Positions 30,760 through 38,490 of a stretch of 64,000 nucleotides of DNA are shown piece after piece. The notes under the pieces are model-generated. The model searched no databases, had not been told where the DNA came from, and saw nothing but the letters and a program-made list of their open reading frames with translations. The DNA is taken from positions 3,114,001-3,178,000 of the forward strand of contig NZ_CP031727.1 in the NCBI RefSeq assembly GCF_008806955.1, in the 5' to 3' direction. Origin of the DNA: Cellvibrio sp. KY-YJ-3. Lineage in GTDB: Bacteria; Pseudomonadota; Gammaproteobacteria; Pseudomonadales; Cellvibrionaceae. The translations under genes and the position numbers were made by a program. Position 1 is the first letter of the stretch; the number at the start of each line of letters is the position of its first letter.

Positions 30760-33645
30760 ATGCGGTTCATTTCCAAACGTTTGATTAATAAGCTTGCCAT
30801 TAACAAGCGCTCCATCAGCAATTTGTCTTTTTTATTTGTTTTTTTCACATCAATACCTGTCGCTTTCGCCCAGAGTAATTGTGGGACTGGTGGCGGTACT
30901 ACGGTTTGCCTTTCTGCGACTGGATCAACGAGCAGTATTGATCTCTCCTGGACGGTAAGCGGATCTGTTAGTCGCATTGAATTGTATCGGGATACCGACA
31001 GTAATCCGGCGGGCCGCACCAGAATTGCAGTTCCTGCCACGTCGGCCCGGAGTTATTCCGATACAGCAGCAGTTACCGGAACCCAGTACTGGTATTGGGT
31101 TAAATTTAACGCTACTGGCGGCCAATATAATTCTGGCGCAGCGACAGCAACTCGTTTGGCTGTTGTCAGTTGTCCAACACCCAGTGTCGTTCCTTATGTG
31201 CAAGTGGGGGGAACCTGGAGCCAAACCGGTTCTGCGACTGTGGCATCCGGGACCTCGATTGGTTTGGGGCCTCAACCTATCGCGGGTGGTAATTGGGCAA
31301 CGGGAACCTGGAGTTGGAGCGGCTGCGGTACCAGCGGCAGCTCACGTGAGCAGTACTTTGCGCCATCTGCAAGCTGTACCGCCTCTGCAGTATTCACCGA
31401 TACCTGTGGCCAAATGGCCAGCTACAATTTTGCAATCAACACCACCGCCAAATGGACCAATGTGAAATACGGTGGTGGTGGTTATGTTCCCGGTTTGGTA
31501 TTTCATCCAACTACGCCTGATCTTCTCTATGCACGTACCGATATCGGCGGCTCCTATCGTTGGGATGCAGCGGCAGCCATTTGGGCACCGCTGACCGACG
31601 GTTTTGGTGTAAGAGATGGCTCTCATCAAGGCGCGGAAAGTATCGCGTTAGACCCAACCGATGATCGTCGTGTGTACATGACCACCGGCGTCACCGTGAA
31701 CTTATCTGACCTTGGGCGTTTGTATATTTCTACGGATCGCGGTGATAACTGGCAGTACATCACTCTGCCGTTCCCCGTGGGTTCCAACAATAGAGGGCGC
31801 GCGATTGGGGAGCGCCTGATGGTTGACCCCAACAACCCGGCGATCCTGTTCTACGGCTCACGCACTGCCGGTTTATGGAAGAGTTCAGATCGCGGCCAAA
31901 ACTGGCAGCAAGTGCAGTCTTTAGCCTCGCTGCAGATGAACCAGTCCCAAATTGACAACAATTCGGGCGGCACCCCAATTGGTGTGCAACAAGTCATTTT
32001 TGATACGGCTACCAGCGGAAGCGGTAGTGCGACCCAAACCATTTATACCGCCATTGCGCCGGATTATGCCGCTTTGGCTGGCTTGAGTCACAGCGTTTTC
32101 AAGTCAACCAATGGTGGCGCAAGTTGGACTGGCATAAATACTCCCTTACAGGGCTATCACATTCCGCACTGGGTACGCGCCCAAGACGGCATGATGTACG
32201 TGGTCTTTACCAAAACCACCGGCCCGGGTGCAGACGGCCCAGCGACACTTTATAAATTTGACGGAACCAACTGGACCCCACTCAAGAGTTATACGCAGAC
32301 CGAATGGACCAACTATGGCATAGGTGGTGTTACGGTTTCTGGCACAGGTTCATCTACCCGAATTGTGCTGGGCATCACCAATTCCTGGGGCGATTGGGAG
32401 GGTAAACCAACCGTACAAATCTCTGACGACGCAGGCCTTAACTGGCGTGAGATTGGCTCGGCTACGCCACGTATACCCGCTAATGAGGGCTTTACTGGCT
32501 GGCTGGACGACATTGAGATTAACCCATTCAACTCCGAACACATTCTGGTTGTACACGGCGGCGGCGTATGGGAAACCAAAAATGCTTCCGCAACCAAACC
32601 TACCTGGAATGAAAAGGTTAACGGCATCGAAGAGGTTGCTACCCTGGCACTTATGACACCACCGCCCGGTGCGTCTTACAGCTTGTTGAATAGCTCCGGC
32701 GACGTAGGCACCCTGGTTCATACTGACTTCTCCGTTAAACCAACCCGCAATACAGGTTCAAACTTCAAGAATGGTCTTGCTACTGATATGGCATGGGAAA
32801 ACCCCTCTTACATAGCCACTATCGGCAGCGCCCATTGGGGTGGTGCGAATCCCGGCGCGTTTTATTCCACTGATTCAGGCGCGACCTGGAATACCTTCCC
32901 AACGCTTCATCCCCAAGGTCTGACTAACCAACAGGATTTTTCCAGCCTGGCGGTAATGAAAGCCAACCATGTGATCTGGGCTCCCAGCAATTCAGTGCCT
33001 GCCTATACCACCAATAACGGCGCCAGCTGGACTTACTCCAACCTGCCAGCCCTGCCAGAGGGATGGGGGCGCAGTTATCGTGTCGTGGCAGATCGCAAAA
33101 ACTCCAACAAGGTGTATGCCTATGATTCCGGTGGCGGTTGGTGGGGGCCTGCACCCAAGTTCTTCACCTCAACCGATGGCGGCAGCACGTTCACTGCTAG
33201 CAGCCAGTTCGCCAGCCTCAATGCGCGCCCTGAGTTTTTTGGTTATGCGTCGATGGCCGTGAACCCGAATGCAGAAGGTCATATCTGGTTGGTGGATGGC
33301 CACAGCATTTTCCGTTCAGTCGACTCAGGTGTTACCTGGACCAAACTCAGCGCCGCCGCCTCCATTTGGGGTTCCAATACCAATACGCCGGAAGTCTACG
33401 GCGCAACCTCCATCGCATTGGGTAAAGCACCGGCTGGTTCTGCTTACTCGGCGTGGGTTTATGTGGTGGGTGTGATTGATGGTGTCTGGGGCCTGCATCG
33501 TTCCGAGGATGGTGGCAATACCTGGACACGTATCAACGACGACAAACACCAGTATGCCGGTATGGGTAACTTGGCGGCGGATCACAATGTGGTTGGTCGG
33601 GTGTTCTTCAGCGGTAATGGCCGCGGCATCTTTTTCACTAACTAA
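30760..33645 (+). CDS. GH74 xyloglucanase 3, secreted, with N-terminal accessory modules
   Basis: 961 residues; the ATG is preceded by CGGAGG. Signal peptide LSFLFVFFTSIPVAFA. Residues ~40-130 look like a fibronectin type III-type module (SIDLSWTVSGSVSRIELYRD, YWYWVKF). Residues ~135-225 form a second beta module with two Cys pairs and LGPQPIAGGNWATGTWSW; I have no family name for it. GH74 follows from ~229 (KWTNVKYGGGGYVPG) to the end, with catalytic Asp candidates in ARTDIGGSYRW and SSGDVGTLVHTD. There is no polyserine linker, lipobox or C-terminal anchor, so it should be freely secreted. The catalytic domain is a recent duplicate of GH74-2. Confidence 0.92.
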   Translation: MRFISKRLINKLAINKRSISNLSFLFVFFTSIPVAFAQSNCGTGGGTTVCLSATGSTSSIDLSWTVSGSVSRIELYRDTDSNPAGRTRIAVPATSARSYSDTAAVTGTQYWYWVKFNATGGQYNSGAATATRLAVVSCPTPSVVPYVQVGGTWSQTGSATVASGTSIGLGPQPIAGGNWATGTWSWSGCGTSGSSREQYFAPSASCTASAVFTDTCGQMASYNFAINTTAKWTNVKYGGGGYVPGLVFHPTTPDLLYARTDIGGSYRWDAAAAIWAPLTDGFGVRDGSHQGAESIALDPTDDRRVYMTTGVTVNLSDLGRLYISTDRGDNWQYITLPFPVGSNNRGRAIGERLMVDPNNPAILFYGSRTAGLWKSSDRGQNWQQVQSLASLQMNQSQIDNNSGGTPIGVQQVIFDTATSGSGSATQTIYTAIAPDYAALAGLSHSVFKSTNGGASWTGINTPLQGYHIPHWVRAQDGMMYVVFTKTTGPGADGPATLYKFDGTNWTPLKSYTQTEWTNYGIGGVTVSGTGSSTRIVLGITNSWGDWEGKPTVQISDDAGLNWREIGSATPRIPANEGFTGWLDDIEINPFNSEHILVVHGGGVWETKNASATKPTWNEKVNGIEEVATLALMTPPPGASYSLLNSSGDVGTLVHTDFSVKPTRNTGSNFKNGLATDMAWENPSYIATIGSAHWGGANPGAFYSTDSGATWNTFPTLHPQGLTNQQDFSSLAVMKANHVIWAPSNSVPAYTTNNGASWTYSNLPALPEGWGRSYRVVADRKNSNKVYAYDSGGGWWGPAPKFFTSTDGGSTFTASSQFASLNARPEFFGYASMAVNPNAEGHIWLVDGHSIFRSVDSGVTWTKLSAAASIWGSNTNTPEVYGATSIALGKAPAGSAYSAWVYVVGVIDGVWGLHRSEDGGNTWTRINDDKHQYAGMGNLAADHNVVGRVFFSGNGRGIFFTN

Positions 33646-33655
33646 ATAAATGGTT

Positions 33656-33697
33656 CCTGCCTGTGCGCCCTTAATGGTGCACAGGCAGGCTTTTTTA
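33656..33697 (+). terminator. Terminator after GH74-3
   Basis: Stem CCTGCCTGTGC/GCACAGGCAGG followed by CTTTTTTAT; homologous to the terminator after GH74-2. Confidence 0.9.
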
Positions 33698-33757
33698 TAA
33701 ACGGCAACATCGAGTTTTACCCAGTGTTATCAACCAAAAGGAGCGTCACAGTTATTT

Positions 33758-35095
33758 ATGCAATACCTTTATCAGAAAAAAAACAGCAAACAACAGATGA
33801 AAAACATCAAACAGTTAGGCAGTGCTTTTTTATTCGCCAGCGTCGCGTTATCAATGAGTGCAAACGCGGCGGACGTTATATCCATTTACAAAGATAAGCC
33901 GCTTAAAGATTCACAAATATTTCTAGAAAGCTCAGGCCAGCAACTGAAATTTAATGGCACTAATTTGGTTACGCCAAAAGGTGATGTCCAGTTACAAGCC
34001 AGCAGTAAAAAAAATGCGTCTGATGCCCTGAGATTTAGCTGGAAGGATACCTGGTACTCCAGCATGACATTGGAAGCGGCTGCGCCTTTGAATTTGGCGG
34101 GAATGATGCAAACCGGCGTATTGGCGCTGGATGTGAAAATCGATGAGCTCGATAAAGGCGGTATTTCCTTTAAAATGAAATGCAAATCCGATAACTGTAA
34201 TCGCGTGGTACCTTTCACCATGGCGGCGCGAGAGTTGCGCGGTAAAGGTTGGAGCAAAGCTTACGTTCCCTTGAATTGCTTTGTGCAAGAGCAAGACGAC
34301 TTTAGCGCAACGACTACCCCGTTTGCCTTGGACGTGGGCGGGCAGGGCGGTGTATCTATTGCGAATGTGGAGTTGCTCGCCAACGCACCTAAAAATGTTT
34401 CTTTGCTTGAATGCCCTGATTACAAAACTGCTTCGACTACCCCTGACATGTTGAATGAGTGGTGGTCTATTGACTGGTGGTTGCCACGTCACGAGCAAAA
34501 ACGAATGGAAGCCAAAACCATTGCTGAAAAAGGCGGAAAAATAGATTTATTATTTATTGGTGACTCCATTACTCAAGGTTGGGAGGGCGATGGTGCACCC
34601 GTGTGGCAAAAAAATTATGCCAACAGAAATGCCTTTGCCATTGGCTTTGGTGGCGACCGCACAGAAAATGTATTGTGGCGCTTACAGCACGGCGCGGTTG
34701 AAAACATGTCGCCCAAGGTGGTTGTGTTGATGATTGGCACCAACAATACCGGCCATCGCTATGAAAATCCCATCTACACTGCAGCAGGTATTAAAAAAAT
34801 ACTGGAGGAACTGCAAGTGCGTCTGCCTAATTCCAAAGTGCTGATGCTGGCCATTTTTCCCCGTGATGAACAGCCCAACGGCGGGTTACGCCTAATTAAC
34901 AAAGGTGTGAATGCGATTATTAAAGATTACGCCGATAACAAGCGGGTGTTTTTTACAGACATTAATTCCGTTTTCTTAACCAATGAGGGCGTGCTGCCAA
35001 AAGAAATTATGCCTGACCTGCTGCACCCCAATGAAAAAGGTTACAGCCTCTGGGCGGAAGCCTTGGAGCCACATTTACAGAAGCTGATGAAATAG
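33758..35095 (+). CDS. SGNH/GDSL-type esterase with N-terminal ExoP-like sugar-binding domain
   Basis: 445 residues; an alternative start at 33797 gives a tighter signal peptide (QLGSAFLFASVALSMSANA), but the ribosome site AAGGAG lies before the first ATG. Residues ~28-215 resemble the galactose-binding-like domain found at the C-terminus of ExoP-type glucanases (MKCKSDNCNRVVPF, GKGWSKAYVPLNCF). The SGNH hydrolase occupies ~255-445: LFIGDSITQGWEGDG with the Ser nucleophile, GFGGDRTENVLWRL with Gly, LMIGTNNTG with Asn, and DLLHPNEKGY with the Asp-His pair. It is probably an acetylesterase acting on decorated plant polysaccharide in the periplasm; acetylated xyloglucan is a reasonable but untested substrate. 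Confidence 0.85.
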   Translation: MQYLYQKKNSKQQMKNIKQLGSAFLFASVALSMSANAADVISIYKDKPLKDSQIFLESSGQQLKFNGTNLVTPKGDVQLQASSKKNASDALRFSWKDTWYSSMTLEAAAPLNLAGMMQTGVLALDVKIDELDKGGISFKMKCKSDNCNRVVPFTMAARELRGKGWSKAYVPLNCFVQEQDDFSATTTPFALDVGGQGGVSIANVELLANAPKNVSLLECPDYKTASTTPDMLNEWWSIDWWLPRHEQKRMEAKTIAEKGGKIDLLFIGDSITQGWEGDGAPVWQKNYANRNAFAIGFGGDRTENVLWRLQHGAVENMSPKVVVLMIGTNNTGHRYENPIYTAAGIKKILEELQVRLPNSKVLMLAIFPRDEQPNGGLRLINKGVNAIIKDYADNKRVFFTDINSVFLTNEGVLPKEIMPDLLHPNEKGYSLWAEALEPHLQKLMK

Positions 35096-35104
35096 TGGTT
35101 ACAG

Positions 35105-35127
35105 CGGCGCCCTTGGGCGCCGTTTTT
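35105..35127 (+). terminator. Terminator after the SGNH esterase
   Basis: Stem CGGCGCCC/GGGCGCCG with a minimal loop, followed by TTTTT. Confidence 0.85.
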
Positions 35128-35170
35128 CTGTTGTAAAAAAGATATCTATAGCGTTCGAGAGGGAGTAGTT

Positions 35171-36130
35171 ATGAATGAGGCTTATTGTATTAATTTAGCA
35201 AGAATGTCTGCAACTTACGTAAAAATAATCTTTCAGATTGTATTCATGGGGATCTTAGCGGCAACTTCACTTTGTCACGCTAAAGAGTTAGCCATCACCT
35301 TTGATGATGCTCCTACGCCAGATTCGGCTTTAATGAGTGGTAATGAGCGCACCCAGAAAATAATTGCCGCTTTGCAAAAGGCAAAAGTACCGGATGCTCT
35401 GTTTTTTGTGCAGGCCGACAGATTAAATAAATCCACCCAGATGCGTTTGGATCAATATGCGGCAGCCGGATTTCACATAGCAAACCATAGTTACAGCCAC
35501 CAATCAGCCAGTGCGTTAGGGAAAAAAAATTATATTGCTGATGCCAAGAGCGCTCACTTGCTGCTCAAAAACCAAAATAATTTTTTACCTTTTCACCGCT
35601 TTCCCTATTTGGATTGCGGTAAGGATAAATCCTCCATTCTTGCAATTCGGGATTCTTTATCGGAGCTTGGCTATAAAGACGGTTATATAACTATCGCCAA
35701 CTACGACTGGCACATCAGCAACCTACTTGCGAAGGCGTCGGAAAATAAAAAGAATATCAATTATGAAAATGCCAAAAAGTTTTACGTGGATACCTTGTTC
35801 AGCGCTATTGAGTTCTACGACGAAGTTGCCCGAAAAGCGTTAGGGAAGTCACCAAAGCATGTATTGTTATTGCACGAGAATGACGCAGCGGCTTTGTTTT
35901 TGGGAGATTTAATTGCGCATTTGCGAAGTAAGGGGTGGAAAATTATTTCACCGCAAAAAGCCTATGAAGATCCTATTTCTCGCGATCTAAGCAATATTTC
36001 CTACCATCATCAAAATAGAGTGGCAGCCATAGCACGGCGATCAGGTATTCCTGAGGATAAGTTGTACCATGTATCGGAGAATGTTGATTATTTGGATAAG
36101 GCTTTTGTCGAGGCAGGTGTTGTTTATTAA
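35171..36130 (+). CDS. NodB-type polysaccharide deacetylase (CE4-like), exported
   Basis: 319 residues. A GAGGGAG ribosome site fixes the start; a signal peptide ends near CHAKEL. The NodB motifs are present: AITFDDAPTP (catalytic base and metal Asp), IANHSYSHQS (metal-binding HxxxH), RFPYLDCG (motif 3) and LLLHENDAAAL (motif 5 His). The metal-dependent enzyme would remove acetyl groups from an amino sugar or other polysaccharide. The role in this locus is not clear; cell-wall or chitin-related substrates are as likely as xyloglucan. A bidirectional terminator separates it from the pectate lyase gene. Confidence 0.85.
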   Translation: MNEAYCINLARMSATYVKIIFQIVFMGILAATSLCHAKELAITFDDAPTPDSALMSGNERTQKIIAALQKAKVPDALFFVQADRLNKSTQMRLDQYAAAGFHIANHSYSHQSASALGKKNYIADAKSAHLLLKNQNNFLPFHRFPYLDCGKDKSSILAIRDSLSELGYKDGYITIANYDWHISNLLAKASENKKNINYENAKKFYVDTLFSAIEFYDEVARKALGKSPKHVLLLHENDAAALFLGDLIAHLRSKGWKIISPQKAYEDPISRDLSNISYHHQNRVAAIARRSGIPEDKLYHVSENVDYLDKAFVEAGVVY

Positions 36131-36193
36131 TCGTGTAAAGGGGGAGTGCTTTTTCTTACTTTAGTCTTACCTTAGTCAATTCAAAACCAGCAT

Positions 36194-36232
36194 AAAAATC
36201 ACCCTCCACCTAAAAAACGGAGGGTGATTTTT
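36194..36232. terminator. Bidirectional terminator between converging deacetylase and PL10 genes
   Basis: A-rich stem AAAAATCACCCTCC pairs with GGAGGGTGATTTTT around an 11-nt loop, giving a T-run in both directions. Confidence 0.9.
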
Positions 36233-36234
36233 TA

Positions 36235-38223
36235 TTAAAGGTAACCGACTTTTTGGGCGAAACTAATTATCGATGTACCGTAAGAGCCGCCCCAGCTATA
36301 ACCGGTGCGACGCTCCAGTGACATTTGGGTGATGTCATAAAATTTACTGCCATCGCGGTCACTGAAGAAACCCCTGTTGGTATTTAAATCATAAAAGCGA
36401 TACCACATTTTGCTGCCAGCTTTGGGCACTATGGGGTTAGTTTCCGCTTGCGATGAATCGTAGGTATAACCTTCAAGATAAGTGTTGGGGCTATTAAACC
36501 AGGCAACACCCGCACGTACGGCTTTTTCTATCTCGGCGGTTTGTGGTTGTGTCATCAGAAACGCAAGTACACCAACGGATTCACTACCGCTCAATGATTC
36601 CAACTCATACGCGCGCGCTTTTTTCGGTAAATAATCGGTCGCACCGTGTTGTGCGCACCACGCGGTTAATACCCCATTTTGTTTCCACTGGGCCTTCAAA
36701 ATATATTCTGTGCCTTTGGTTACTGCGGTTTTAAAACGTGCGCGATCTGCATCGGAAAATACATCGGTATCAAACGGCGCGCGTTTATTCGCAGCGAAAT
36801 CCAATACTGTCAGTGCGTATGCCATGCCGTTATCGTTAAAGGTTGCGTGGTCTGCATAGCCACCTTTTAATGGATAAAACTGCGGCAGGGCGCCAGTGCT
36901 GTATTGTGAGCTCACCAAAAAATTTGCTGCTTTGCGCACTGCATCGCGATATTTGGTAATACCACCTTGTTTGTAAACATCCGCGAGGTAAACCATTTCG
37001 GTGATGGTTGCGCCGTTGTCGATAGTACCGCTTTCACTGCCGCCACTACCGCTGCCCACACTGTTGTAATCCAGATTTTTCGGCCAGCCGCCGTTGGTTT
37101 GCTGATAAGACAAAACTACATCAGCGCGGGAGACCGCCCATTTGGTGCGAGATTTGGTTAACCAACTGGCAGCCGGATTACCATCCAATGTAAGCATTCT
37201 TGCTGTGCCAACTGAACTTGCTACCGAACTGGTTGATGCGCTGGAGCTGGATTTCACCGACGAAGAACTACTGCCAACACCCGTACCACAAACGCCTGCT
37301 GCAGTCAGTGCACCTGCTACTGTGAGTGAATCTATATTTGCTAAACCGTCAGCAGTCAGCGATGTGAGTTTTAACAGGTTGTTACCCTGCACCAAATCAA
37401 TTTCGATGCTCGCTGTTTGCCAATTTGTCCAGCCACCGGTTGGGGGCAATTGCAGTGTGTAATTGCCATTGCTGCCGCCATTAATTAACAAAGAGCCGTT
37501 GCGATTAGCGGTTCCACCATTTGCAAAGCGGAAAGTTAAGGTGTGGCGACTGCTTGAGGTAGCGTTAACAGCCCACTCGATAGCAGCGCCTTGCAGGTTG
37601 TTGCTATTGGTGTAGCCGTTACCGCTATAACCAGCATTGGTGCTCTCGGTGGCTATGCCATCCACACGGCAAAAACCAGCTTGTTCTTCTTGAATTACCA
37701 GCGACGAAATTGTCGTACTGGAACTAGCTGCTAAAGAGCTTGCGGGGCGACTACTACTGGATAGCGCAACACTGGACCTTACTGAACCCACCGCGCTGGA
37801 CTGCGCAATGCTGCTGGGTGCAGATGACGCGTTGGTGCTGCCACATAAAGTGCCATTCACTTTGGGTGCGCCCGCGGTGCCATTTGCTTGAAACCCAAAA
37901 CTGGCGGATGCACCCGCTGCAAGTGTTGCATTCCAACTTAAACCGGTTGCGCTATAGGGGTTGGAGCCACTGAGTGTGGCGTTCCAGGCATTGGTAATTG
38001 TTGCATTCGGTTCTTGCCAAGACACAGACCAATTATTTGCAGTTTGAGCCGTGTCGTTAGTTACTTTTATTTCGCCGGTAAACCCGCTGCCCCAGTTGTT
38101 GGTGACGGTGTAGGTGCAAGCCGCCCAGGATGCAGGTGATAGTGCAATGAGTGCCGCACTAATCAGCAGCCGCTGTTTGCTTCGAGTGGAAAGTTGTAGT
38201 GGTTTGAAAAATTTATTATTCAT
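36235..38223 (-). CDS. pel10A: Pectate lyase PL10 with CBM2 and CBM35
   Basis: 662 residues. Signal peptide ending SPASWAA; CBM2 ~35-130 (ACTYTVTNNWGSGFTGEIKV, NNWSVSWQ, FGFQANG); Ser linker ~135-175; CBM35 ~178-310 (CRVDGIATESTNAGYSG, HTLTFRFANGG, ANIDSLTV); Ser linker ~315-340; PL10 lyase ~345-662 with TKWAVSRADVVLSYQQTNGG, GTIDNGATITEMVYLA and RFYDLNTNRGFFSDRDGS, ending with SLERRTGYSWGG, where the catalytic Arg of PL10 is expected. It cleaves homogalacturonan by beta-elimination in the presence of calcium. Module order matches that described for Cellvibrio japonicus Pel10A. It is monocistronic on the minus strand, converging on the deacetylase gene. Confidence 0.92.
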   Translation of the reverse strand: MNNKFFKPLQLSTRSKQRLLISAALIALSPASWAACTYTVTNNWGSGFTGEIKVTNDTAQTANNWSVSWQEPNATITNAWNATLSGSNPYSATGLSWNATLAAGASASFGFQANGTAGAPKVNGTLCGSTNASSAPSSIAQSSAVGSVRSSVALSSSSRPASSLAASSSTTISSLVIQEEQAGFCRVDGIATESTNAGYSGNGYTNSNNLQGAAIEWAVNATSSSRHTLTFRFANGGTANRNGSLLINGGSNGNYTLQLPPTGGWTNWQTASIEIDLVQGNNLLKLTSLTADGLANIDSLTVAGALTAAGVCGTGVGSSSSSVKSSSSASTSSVASSVGTARMLTLDGNPAASWLTKSRTKWAVSRADVVLSYQQTNGGWPKNLDYNSVGSGSGGSESGTIDNGATITEMVYLADVYKQGGITKYRDAVRKAANFLVSSQYSTGALPQFYPLKGGYADHATFNDNGMAYALTVLDFAANKRAPFDTDVFSDADRARFKTAVTKGTEYILKAQWKQNGVLTAWCAQHGATDYLPKKARAYELESLSGSESVGVLAFLMTQPQTAEIEKAVRAGVAWFNSPNTYLEGYTYDSSQAETNPIVPKAGSKMWYRFYDLNTNRGFFSDRDGSKFYDITQMSLERRTGYSWGGSYGTSIISFAQKVGYL

Positions 38224-38432
38224 AGCTGTTCCCTATCATTTTTTGGATAAATGTTGTGACACAGCACCGGAAGGTGCTAGATAGGTAATGACCGAATCGT
38301 ACAACTTATTATTATTCGCGCGAGTCTACGCGCGCCTTAACAAACATAAAAGTAATAACTCTGACTTTGAGATTTATTGGCGCGCTATGTTGTATTCAGT
38401 CTAATTAATCTGGATGGCAAAATTTCACAGAT

Positions 38433-38460
38433 AAAAAAATCCCCCGGTTTAGCCGAGGGA
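38433..38460 (-). terminator. Terminator of the heme/HEAT dehydrogenase-like gene
   Basis: On the minus strand TCCCTCGG pairs with CCGGGGGA around CTAAA-type loop, followed by TTTTTT; it lies 30 bp past the stop. Confidence 0.8.
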
Positions 38461-38490
38461 TAAAAATAAATAACGAGAGTTAGTGTGAAA

